A DNA stretch of 12,207 nt from Aigarchaeota archaeon (GTDB lineage: Archaea; Thermoproteota; Nitrososphaeria_A; Caldarchaeales; Wolframiiraptoraceae). The stretch is taken from NCBI GenBank assembly GCA_025059415.1, contig JANXDQ010000031.1:1-12207 (forward strand), in the 5' to 3' direction. A model generated the notes under the pieces. It did not search any database and was not told where the DNA came from. It was given only the letters and a program-made list of their open reading frames with translations. Positions 6,728 to 12,207 of this stretch are shown piece by piece. Position numbers and translations under genes: made by a program. Every line of letters starts with the position of its first letter. Positions within the stretch are counted from its first letter, which is position 1.

Positions 6728-7436
6728 GTAGCCACCTCCTCTGCTCCGCGACGATCGCCTCAGCGGCCTCCCTGGGATTTCGGCTCAGGACTATCGATCT
6801 CCCGACTATCTCGAAGTCCGCGCCGCACCTGAGCGCGGCCCCGGCGGCCGCTCCCTGAACGCCCACTCCAGGGGAGATTATGATGCTGTTTGATCCAAGC
6901 CTTGCCCTGGCCTCCTTTATCTTTTCGGCCCTCGTCGCGCCGATGACCACGCCCCTGAGTCCCAGCTTCCTCGAATAATCCAGGAATGAGTCAAAATTCT
7001 TCTCGAAAAGCATGCAGCCCGGATGGCTCATCATGGCGACCCCGAAGAGGTCATGTCCCCTTTCCGCCGCCCAGGCCGCTACCCCCTCATATCCCATCGG
7101 GAAGAGGTGGATTATCGAGCCGTCAAAGCCCATATCCGTTATGACCTCTAGGTTCCTCAGCGTGACCTCGGGTATGTCCGCGAGCTTGAGGTCCGAGATG
7201 AAGTAGATCGTTTCCCCGAATTTCTCAATGAGTTTGGCCAGTTCATCGCGTCCAAGCGATATGGCGGTAGCTATTCCGAGCTTAGCCGCGACCACAAGGT
7301 CTCCCAATTCCTCCAGCAATCGGGAAATCTGATCGACTCCTTCCAGATAATCGATGGCTATTATTAGCCTGGACCTCTTCCTCCGGGATAGCCCCAGAAG
7401 CTTATCCTCCAGAGTGCCCTTTCCACCTCTTGTCAT
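6717..7436 (-). CDS. pyrF: Orotidine 5'-phosphate decarboxylase
   Basis: Decarboxylates OMP to UMP. The 239-residue barrel contains the family signature DLKLADIP (82-89), supplying the Asp-Lys-Asp part of the catalytic tetrad (Asp82, Lys84, Asp87). Asp29 in IIAIDY and Lys52 in AAKLG complete the tetrad and substrate contacts. Phosphate is probably held by SPGVGVQG (188-195) and Arg213 in VGRSI. The first 20 or so residues (MTRGGKGTLEDKLLGLSRRK) extend beyond the usual start of compact archaeal enzymes, and no good Shine-Dalgarno precedes the ATG. A TATA-like box lies only about 12 nt upstream, so a later non-ATG start such as the CTG at 7412 is conceivable. pyrF begins 26 nt after argF and heads the UMP operon. 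Confidence 0.93.
   Translation of the reverse strand: MTRGGKGTLEDKLLGLSRRKRSRLIIAIDYLEGVDQISRLLEELGDLVVAAKLGIATAISLGRDELAKLIEKFGETIYFISDLKLADIPEVTLRNLEVITDMGFDGSIIHLFPMGYEGVAAWAAERGHDLFGVAMMSHPGCMLFEKNFDSFLDYSRKLGLRGVVIGATRAEKIKEARARLGSNSIIISPGVGVQGAAAGAALRCGADFEIVGRSIVLSRNPREAAEAIVAEQRRWLHDN
6733..6739 (-). promoter_or_regulatory. Ribosome binding site of pyrE, inside pyrF
   Basis: On the minus strand this reads GGAGGTG, 5 nt before the pyrE ATG, within the last codons of pyrF. It fixes the pyrE start and indicates that pyrE is re-initiated from the pyrF transcript. Confidence 0.75.
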
Positions 7437-7442
7437 GCCTGG

Positions 7443-7456
7443 ATTTAATTATTTCG
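7443..7456 (-). promoter_or_regulatory. Candidate promoter of the pyr operon (BRE/TATA-like)
   Basis: The argF-pyrF gap reads CGAAATAATTAAAT on the minus strand, which resembles an archaeal BRE plus TATA box. In this GC-rich context it stands out. The predicted transcription start (about 25 nt downstream) falls just inside the annotated pyrF start. Either the pyrF start is further downstream, or this is partly an argF termination region. Cotranscription with argF is also possible. Confidence 0.4.
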
Positions 7457-7462
7457 TCGCCC

Positions 7463-8398
7463 TCAACCCAGTATCGAGGCGAAGACGGCTTTCGCGGTGT
7501 GGAGCCTGTTCTCGGCCTGATCCCATGCGGCTGATCTCTCACCCTCTATCACATCCCTGGCCACCTCTTTTCCTTTCTGGGCCGGTAGCGGGTGCATGAA
7601 GATGGCGTGCGGCTTGGCCTTGGCCAACAGGGCCTCATCCACCCTGTATCTCGGCAGGAAGACTTTTTCCCTGACCTCTCTCTCCGCCTCCATGCCCATG
7701 CTCACGAAAACGTCCGTCATCACCACGTCCGCGTCCCCCACCGCCTCTTCTGGATCCTCTAAGACCTCGACCTCGCAATCACTCCTCCTCGCGTTTTCCA
7801 TGGCATATTCCAGGTATCTCCTATTTGGTTCATAGCCCTTCGGAGAGGCGATGGAGACATGGATGCCGAGCTTTGAGGCGCCTATGAGGGTCGAGTTGCA
7901 GACGTTATTCCCATCCCCTATCCAGGCGATCTTCAACCCCCTAAACCTCCCAAACCTCTCCCAAATCGTCAGGAGGTCGGCGAGCGTCTGGAGCGGGTGA
8001 TCGATGTCGGATAGCGCGTTGACGACCGGCACCGCGGCCCAGCGGGCCAGCTCCTCAATGTCCTGATGTCTCCTGACCCTCGCAGTTATCAGGTGGACGT
8101 ATCTTGAGAGGACCCTGGCGGTGTCTGAAATCTCCTCGCCGCGGGCCAATTGTAGTTCATCCGACCTCAGGTACAGCGGGTTCGCGCCGAGTTCGCGGGC
8201 GGCCACCTCCATCGAGACCCTCGTCCTGGTCGAGGGCTTCTCGAAAATCATCGCTATCGACTTGCCGGCCAATGATCCCCCGTATCTCCCCCGATCCCTC
8301 TTCATCTCCGCCGCGAGCCTGATAAGAGCCTCAATCTCCTCCGGGGATAAATCTTGGAGAGTTAGGAGGTCCCTACCCCTAAGGCTCTCGACGATCAT
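7463..8398 (-). CDS. argF: Ornithine carbamoyltransferase-family enzyme with altered cysteine motifs
   Basis: Probably transfers carbamoyl from carbamoyl phosphate to ornithine, giving citrulline for arginine synthesis. The roughly 311-residue chain has FEKPSTRTRVSMEVA (STRT at about 56-59), LARGEEISDTARVLSRY (84-100), DGNNV (162-166), the ornithine-binding D-x-x-x-SMG (Asp229, Ser233-Met234-Gly235) and Arg298 near the C-terminus. This SMG loop separates it from PyrB. It is unusual that HCLPA, whose cysteine contacts ornithine in classical OTCases, is HPLPA (269-273), and HPCQ is HPLQ (134-137). HPLP is otherwise the aspartate transcarbamoylase form. The ATG at 8398 follows GGAGATGAG; a TTG one codon earlier is possible. 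It precedes pyrF by 26 nt, so two carbamoyl-phosphate users are adjacent. Substrate identity is inferred, not certain. Confidence 0.87.
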   Translation of the reverse strand: MIVESLRGRDLLTLQDLSPEEIEALIRLAAEMKRDRGRYGGSLAGKSIAMIFEKPSTRTRVSMEVAARELGANPLYLRSDELQLARGEEISDTARVLSRYVHLITARVRRHQDIEELARWAAVPVVNALSDIDHPLQTLADLLTIWERFGRFRGLKIAWIGDGNNVCNSTLIGASKLGIHVSIASPKGYEPNRRYLEYAMENARRSDCEVEVLEDPEEAVGDADVVMTDVFVSMGMEAEREVREKVFLPRYRVDEALLAKAKPHAIFMHPLPAQKGKEVARDVIEGERSAAWDQAENRLHTAKAVFASILG

Positions 8399-8421
8399 CA
8401 ACTCATCTCCAGGCGCCCCTA

Positions 8422-8434
8422 GTTAAACCTTAAC
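8422..8434. promoter_or_regulatory. Inverted repeat GTTAA-N3-TTAAC at the argF promoter position
   Basis: The plus strand reads GTTAAACCTTAAC, two perfect 5-bp arms around 3 nt, centred 30 nt upstream of the argF ATG. This is where a TATA box would sit on the minus strand (GTTTAACTA). It could be an operator overlapping the argF promoter, but short arms can arise by chance. The rest of the 148-nt gap (8399-8546) shows a GC-rich stretch and nothing else I can support. Confidence 0.35.
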
Positions 8435-8546
8435 AGAGCCCCCTTCATGGTGCGAATGCCCCGGTGAACGTCTTAATGGGGGATGCGCGCGCTCCACCTA
8501 TCGACGGCAAAATTGATTTCCCCGGCGGATATGTGAACGCGGATCA

Positions 8547-11297
8547 TTAATTAGTTGGCGAGGGGCTGGGAGCGGCCCAACTAACCCTCTTCACGACTAT
8601 GAGCTTCTTTATCGCCTCTCGGAGGACGAATGTTGATCCGCAGATCAAGGCTATCAAGCCCATGTCGGAAAACGTCGGTAAGACCACGTTGAGGGCCTCC
8701 CTAGAAGCCGGTATGAAGAGGAGTATCGATATCAAGACGGCCTCCCAGAGGACCGCTATTATGAGCAATTTATGCGGTGGGGCCTCGATCGTCGTAAACC
8801 TCAGCGATCTACAATTGATGGCCACAACGAGCTCTAAGAAGACGAATGTAAGAAATACCATGCTCATCGCCCTCGCGGGGCCGGCGGCGGCGTACTCGTA
8901 GAAGTATATGGCGAGGAGGATCGGCGTATTGATCGCCGGTATCGTTATCAAGAAGGGCATGGCCTCTCCGCTGAAGATCGATTCCCTCGGATTTCTAGGC
9001 GGCCTCTTCATCACGTCGGGGTCTGGAGGGGCTATTCCGAGCGCGAGGGCGGGTAAACCATCCGTGGCCAGGTTTATGTAGAGTATGTGGACCGGGAGGA
9101 GCGGGAGGGCCAGCTCCTTGAAGTAGTATGTGCCGACTATCGCGGCGACCGTGATCATGGCGATCTCGACTATGTTGCTCTCCAGGAGGTAGACGAGGTA
9201 TTTCTTGATGTTGTCGTAGATCCACCTCCCGAGCTCTATCGCCTTGACTATCGTCGCGAAGTTGTCATCGAGCAATATCATGTCCGACGCCTCCTTGGTA
9301 ACCTCGGTCCCAGTAACCCCCATGGCGACCCCTATGTCAGCCTGCTTCACGGCGGGAGCGTCGTTCACGCCGTCACCCGTCATGGCGACGATCTCGCCCC
9401 TACTCTTCCACGCCCTCACTATCTTCAGCTTCTGGATTGGCGAGACCCTCGCGTATACCGTTACCCTGTCGACTATCTTCGCGAGCTCTTCATCGCTCAT
9501 CTTCTCCAATTCTTCGCCGGTCAAGACTATGTCCCCATCCCTGTAGATCCCCATCTGCTTAGCGATGGCGAGCGCCGTCAATTTGTGGTCCCCGGTTATC
9601 ATCACGGTCTTTATCCCGACGCGCTTACAGACCTCAACGGCCTTAATCGCCTCCTCCCTCGGCGGATCGATCATCCCCACGATCCCCAAAAAGACCATGT
9701 CCTCTTCAACATCCCCTTGGCTTCCAGTTCCATCGAGCTTCTTGTAGGCGAAGGCGAGGTTTCTAAGGGCCTCCGACGCGAATTTCTCATTCATCATAAG
9801 TAATTCCTCTCTGTCGCGTTCCGTGAGCTCCCTGGCCTCGCCCCCCTCCTGGATATACCTACATCTCTCCAAGACGACTTCGAGAGCTCCCTTCATGAAG
9901 GCGACATCTCCATCCTCGAGCCTATGCATCGTGGTCATCCGCTTCCTCTCGGAGCTAAAGGGCACCTCCCCTACCCTGGGGTATTTGGCCCTGAGTTCCA
10001 CGTGTTTGAAGCCCGCCTTCTCGGCCGCGACTACGAGCGCGCCCTCCGTTGGGTCCCCGTCGATGACCCATCTTCCGCCCGACTGCCTGAGCCATGCATC
10101 GTTGCAGAGCACGGATGCGAGCATGAGTAGTTTGAAGGATTTTCCATCGGGGTCGTATTGTCCCCTTATCTCCCCCCTGGGCTCATATCCCACACCGGTG
10201 ACCTCGACTACGCTGCCGTCGACGTAGATCTTCCTGACGGTCATCTCGCCCTTTGTTAGGGTCCCGGTCTTGTCCGAGCAGATCACGGTGACGCATCCCA
10301 GGGTCTCGACGGCCGGCATCCTCCTAACTAGGGCGTTCCTCTTCGCCATCTCCCTCATCCCTATGGCCAGGGTACCAGTCACTATTGCGGGGAGGGCCTC
10401 GGGTATCACGGCGACCGCGAGGGCGATCGCGAAGAGCATGGTGGTCATCACCGTCTCCATGGTTAATGACCCGACGACGATGAGGTCCTCTATGATCAAC
10501 GCGGAGGCGATGAGGATGCAGAGGATTATGACGAGCTTCCCGAGAACGCTTCCAAGCCTTTTCATCCTCCTCTCGAGCGGCGTCTCTGAGACCTCGATCT
10601 CGGCGACTTCCCTCGCGATCTTTCCAAGCTCGGTCCTCATCCCCGTCGCAACGACCACCGCCCTGCCCTTACCATAGGTGACCGCTGTCCCGGCGAAGAG
10701 CATACACCTCCTATCGGGGAGAGGCGTATCCCATGGAACGGGGTCGACCTGCTTCTGGACGGGCGTGGACTCGCCTGTAAGCGGAGCCTCATCGACCTGT
10801 AGGTCAAAGCCCTCGATCAGCCTGCAGTCGGCGACGACCCTGTCTCCAGCGCGGACAACCACGATGTCTCCAGGGACTATCTCCTTCGCCGAGACGACCT
10901 TCTCCACGTTCTCCCTTATGACGGCCACGGTCGGGGTCAGGAGCCTCTTAAGCGCCTCGATCGCCTTCTCCGCCCTATATTCCTGGAAGAATCCCAGGGT
11001 CGATGCCGCGAGGACTATCGCGAATATGAGGATGCTGTCGACGGGGAACTCTCCCTCCACCACCGAGATGACGTACGATATTAGGGTGGCCGCGATCAGA
11101 ATCAATATGAGGGGGCTCTTAAACTGCTTAAACCAGATGAGGAACGCGGAAGCCCTCTTCTCCGCCTCAATTTCATTGTAGCCGTAGACTTCGAGCCTCC
11201 GCCTAACCTCATCCCCCGATAATCCACCAAGGCCTGTGTCAAGCCTCTTCAAAACTTCCTCAGCTGGTAAGGCGTGATACGCGTCGTCGGCCTCCAT
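8547..11297 (-). CDS. P-type cation ATPase, SERCA/PMCA-like (probable Ca2+ pump)
   Basis: ATP-driven membrane cation pump of about 916 residues, full length. In order: a cation-ATPase N-terminal region (YHALPAEEVLKRL); M1-M2 (about 50-110); the actuator domain with TGES (174-177); M3-M4 with PEALP (299-303); phosphorylated Asp342 in DKTGTLTKG; the nucleotide domain with FMKGALE; MITGDHK and TGDGVNDAPA (639-648) in the hinge; and M5-M10. Likely Ca2+ ligands match SERCA: Glu in PEALP, Asn708/Glu711 in SNIVE (M5), Asn742/Thr745/Asp746 in NLATDGLPA (M6), and Glu822 in LELVVAIN (M8). There is no N-terminal heavy-metal domain. I prefer the ATG at 11297: GAGGGGG lies 4 nt upstream and the predicted N-terminus fits homologues. 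An ATG at 11330 would add 11 residues. It follows DUF72 closely on the same strand. The ion is inferred. Confidence 0.93.
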   Translation of the reverse strand: MEADDAYHALPAEEVLKRLDTGLGGLSGDEVRRRLEVYGYNEIEAEKRASAFLIWFKQFKSPLILILIAATLISYVISVVEGEFPVDSILIFAIVLAASTLGFFQEYRAEKAIEALKRLLTPTVAVIRENVEKVVSAKEIVPGDIVVVRAGDRVVADCRLIEGFDLQVDEAPLTGESTPVQKQVDPVPWDTPLPDRRCMLFAGTAVTYGKGRAVVVATGMRTELGKIAREVAEIEVSETPLERRMKRLGSVLGKLVIILCILIASALIIEDLIVVGSLTMETVMTTMLFAIALAVAVIPEALPAIVTGTLAIGMREMAKRNALVRRMPAVETLGCVTVICSDKTGTLTKGEMTVRKIYVDGSVVEVTGVGYEPRGEIRGQYDPDGKSFKLLMLASVLCNDAWLRQSGGRWVIDGDPTEGALVVAAEKAGFKHVELRAKYPRVGEVPFSSERKRMTTMHRLEDGDVAFMKGALEVVLERCRYIQEGGEARELTERDREELLMMNEKFASEALRNLAFAYKKLDGTGSQGDVEEDMVFLGIVGMIDPPREEAIKAVEVCKRVGIKTVMITGDHKLTALAIAKQMGIYRDGDIVLTGEELEKMSDEELAKIVDRVTVYARVSPIQKLKIVRAWKSRGEIVAMTGDGVNDAPAVKQADIGVAMGVTGTEVTKEASDMILLDDNFATIVKAIELGRWIYDNIKKYLVYLLESNIVEIAMITVAAIVGTYYFKELALPLLPVHILYINLATDGLPALALGIAPPDPDVMKRPPRNPRESIFSGEAMPFLITIPAINTPILLAIYFYEYAAAGPARAMSMVFLTFVFLELVVAINCRSLRFTTIEAPPHKLLIIAVLWEAVLISILLFIPASREALNVVLPTFSDMGLIALICGSTFVLREAIKKLIVVKRVSWAAPSPSPTN

Positions 11298-11301
11298 CAA
11301 G

Positions 11302-11308
11302 CCCCCTC
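11302..11308 (-). promoter_or_regulatory. Ribosome binding site supporting the downstream ATPase start
   Basis: On the minus strand GAGGGGG is separated by 4 nt from the ATG at 11297. The earlier ATG pair at 11330/11327 has only A/T-rich GAAAACTTTA in front. That AT-rich stretch (11331-11340) sits about 39 nt before the preferred ATG and could be its TATA box with a short leader. Confidence 0.5.
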
Positions 11309-11349
11309 GCAAGTGGAAGACGGCCATCATTAAAGTTTTCAGATCGCTG

Positions 11350-12048
11350 TCAAGCCCCCTCTAGGAGCTCCCTCATCTCCAAGGCGTTCTCAAGCATCCC
11401 ATGATCATTATTGAAGTAGACATATTCCCTGGATACATCGAGTCTTAGCAATTCATTTACTATCTCGCGGAGCTCCCGCCTCTCGTAGAAATGCGCATAC
11501 CAAGCCTCCCTACCATGCATCCTCAGATAGACCGCGTCATTAGAGGGAATTATGGTTCTGGGTAGATCGGGAGCGTCGACGGAGCAGAAGATGGCGCCGC
11601 ACCCCTCTATCTCCTTTACGTATCTCCACCAATCTTGATGCCTGAACTCCACGACCGCTAACCCCTCCAACACCATATCCTTCACGAAGCTCCTGATCTT
11701 CAGCAAATTTTCATGGGTCGGCCTGAAATACTCCGGGAACTGGAATAGGTAGAACGATATCTTCTCCTGCATGGGCTTCAGAACCTCGATGAACCTCTCC
11801 CAGAGCCTCGGAGAACCGGGGCCGAGCCTCGAGCGATGAGTTATACTTTTATGTACCTTGATGCTGAAGTCGAAGTCCGCGGGCGAGTCCCTGATCCACA
11901 TTGAGATCCACGCCCTCCGCGGGAATCTATAGAATGAGGCATTTATCTCAACGGTCTTAAACCCCTTAGAGACATACCACTTGAAGGGCGAAGGCTTCCC
12001 GGGATTCCAGAAGTAGGTGTATCCAGAGGTCCCAACCCTCCTCCTCAA
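11350..12048 (-). CDS. DUF72 (YecE-like) family protein
   Basis: A 232-residue member of the DUF72/YecE family, which has a TIM-barrel fold and no settled biochemical role. Visible family landmarks are VGTSGYTYFW near the N-terminus, FKTVEINASFYRFPR (about 30-44), FDFSIKVHKSITHRSRL (about 58-74), FQFPEYF, VVEFRHQDWW, and the C-terminal YLRMHGR and YVYFNNDHG. The length is at the short end of the range. The start is TTG at 12048: no in-frame ATG occurs after the upstream stop, and an ATG at 12058 is in another frame. GGTGGGG lies only 1-2 nt before the TTG, and the shared TATA-like box is centred about 37 nt upstream. The gene ends 52 nt before the preferred ATPase start, so the two may be cotranscribed, but no functional link is evident. 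Confidence 0.9.
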   Translation of the reverse strand: MRRRVGTSGYTYFWNPGKPSPFKWYVSKGFKTVEINASFYRFPRRAWISMWIRDSPADFDFSIKVHKSITHRSRLGPGSPRLWERFIEVLKPMQEKISFYLFQFPEYFRPTHENLLKIRSFVKDMVLEGLAVVEFRHQDWWRYVKEIEGCGAIFCSVDAPDLPRTIIPSNDAVYLRMHGREAWYAHFYERRELREIVNELLRLDVSREYVYFNNDHGMLENALEMRELLEGA

Positions 12049-12077
12049 TCCCCACCATGATCCCAGCGTTGTTAGGA

Positions 12078-12092
12078 GATAAATTAATTATC
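12078..12092. promoter_or_regulatory. Shared AT-rich symmetric box between divergent DUF72 and deoC
   Basis: GATAAATTAATTATC has perfect 5-bp arms (GATAA and TTATC) around an AT-only centre. It is the only strongly AT-rich element in the 67-nt divergent gap. Its centre lies about 31 nt from the deoC ATG on the plus strand and about 37 nt from the DUF72 TTG on the minus strand. Both distances suit an archaeal TATA box with a short or absent leader. It may therefore serve both directions. Confidence 0.5.
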
Positions 12093-12115
12093 GAGGCCGC
12101 ACATTTCACGGATCG

Positions 12116-12207
12116 ATGGCCCTCGATGTGGAAGACGTCTTGAAGCGCATTGATAGCACCATCCTCAGCCCCAAAGCCTCGAAGGTAGATATTGAAAAAA
12201 TATGCCT
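12116..12207 (+). CDS. deoC: Deoxyribose-phosphate aldolase, N-terminal fragment (runs off the window)
   Basis: Thirty complete codons from the ATG at 12116 remain open to the window edge. The segment RIDSTILSPKASKVDIEKIC matches the DeoC N-terminus, whose usual form is IDHTLLKP-A(T/S)--DI--LC. DeoC interconverts 2-deoxyribose 5-phosphate with acetaldehyde and glyceraldehyde 3-phosphate in deoxynucleoside metabolism. The active-site lysines lie beyond the window and cannot be checked. Serine replaces the usual histidine in IDHT. No Shine-Dalgarno is obvious, and the AT-rich box lies about 31 nt upstream, so a leaderless transcript is plausible. It is the only plus-strand gene in the window. 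Confidence 0.72.
   Translation, partial: MALDVEDVLKRIDSTILSPKASKVDIEKIC

Noticed and set aside
8450..8492. Possible GC-rich stem between GCGAATGCCCC and GGGGGATGCGC in the gap before argF
   Set aside because: Pairing is interrupted and imperfect, and there is no accompanying conserved RNA feature visible. A riboswitch or leader call would be unsupported.
9087..9803. Long plus-strand open frame of about 238 codons opposite the ATPase gene
   Set aside because: It lies wholly antisense to the conserved P-type ATPase core, in a GC-rich gene where codon bias keeps the opposite strand open. It shows no recognisable domain and no promoter.
11297..11361. Direct repeat of the 12-mer TCAAGCCCCCTC at 11297-11308 and 11350-11361, 53 bp apart
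   Set aside because: Each copy is explained by a purine-rich Shine-Dalgarno-like or coding segment (the DUF72 stop region and the ATPase ribosome binding site). Two short copies do not make a repeat element.
1..12207. Defence system, mobile element or CRISPR array
   Set aside because: No transposase, integrase, nuclease or toxin-like gene, no regularly spaced repeats and no target-site duplications were seen. The genes are conserved metabolic and transport functions with uniform base composition.

Overview
The window looks like a chromosomal segment of an archaeon, most likely a thermophilic member of the Thermoproteota/TACK group; the lineage is an inference. Supporting points are an aspartate transcarbamoylase made of separate PyrB and PyrI subunits, a PyrK/PyrD dihydroorotate dehydrogenase, AT-rich TATA-like boxes about 25-40 nt upstream of several starts, frequent TTG starts, and strong Shine-Dalgarno sites (GGAGGTGA type) buried in the ends of upstream genes. 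All complete genes lie on the minus strand, so the biological order runs from the right end to the left.

Right end (about 12207 to 8547): the first 30 codons of a plus-strand deoxyribose-phosphate aldolase (deoC) diverge from a minus-strand DUF72/YecE-like gene across a 67-nt gap with one symmetric AT-rich box. DUF72 is followed closely by a large P-type ATPase of the SERCA/PMCA (IIA) type. Its Ca2+-binding residues appear intact.

Middle and left (8398 to 153): after a 148-nt gap comes argF, then a very compact pyrimidine operon in the order pyrF, pyrE, pyrB, pyrI, pyrK, pyrC, pyrD, pyrG. The genes overlap or are separated by at most 26 nt. Together they take carbamoyl phosphate and aspartate to carbamoyl-aspartate (PyrB with PyrI), dihydroorotate (PyrC), orotate (PyrD with PyrK), OMP (PyrE) and UMP (PyrF). 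PyrG then makes CTP from UTP. Carbamoyl phosphate synthetase, UMP kinase and NDP kinase are not here. ArgF competes for the same carbamoyl phosphate, which may explain its position. CTP made by PyrG probably feeds back on PyrI, whose nucleotide-site residues are conserved.

Far left (98 to 1): a new minus-strand gene starts and runs off the edge, perhaps a LarA/DUF2088-type protein. It is preceded by a near-perfect 22-bp palindrome that looks like an operator.

I found no RNA genes, mobile elements or CRISPR arrays, and no non-coding stretch longer than about 150 bases. The genes are mostly housekeeping. The points most worth a second look are the palindrome near the left end, the ornithine transcarbamoylase lacking both family cysteines, the insertion in CTP synthase, and the shared divergent promoter.
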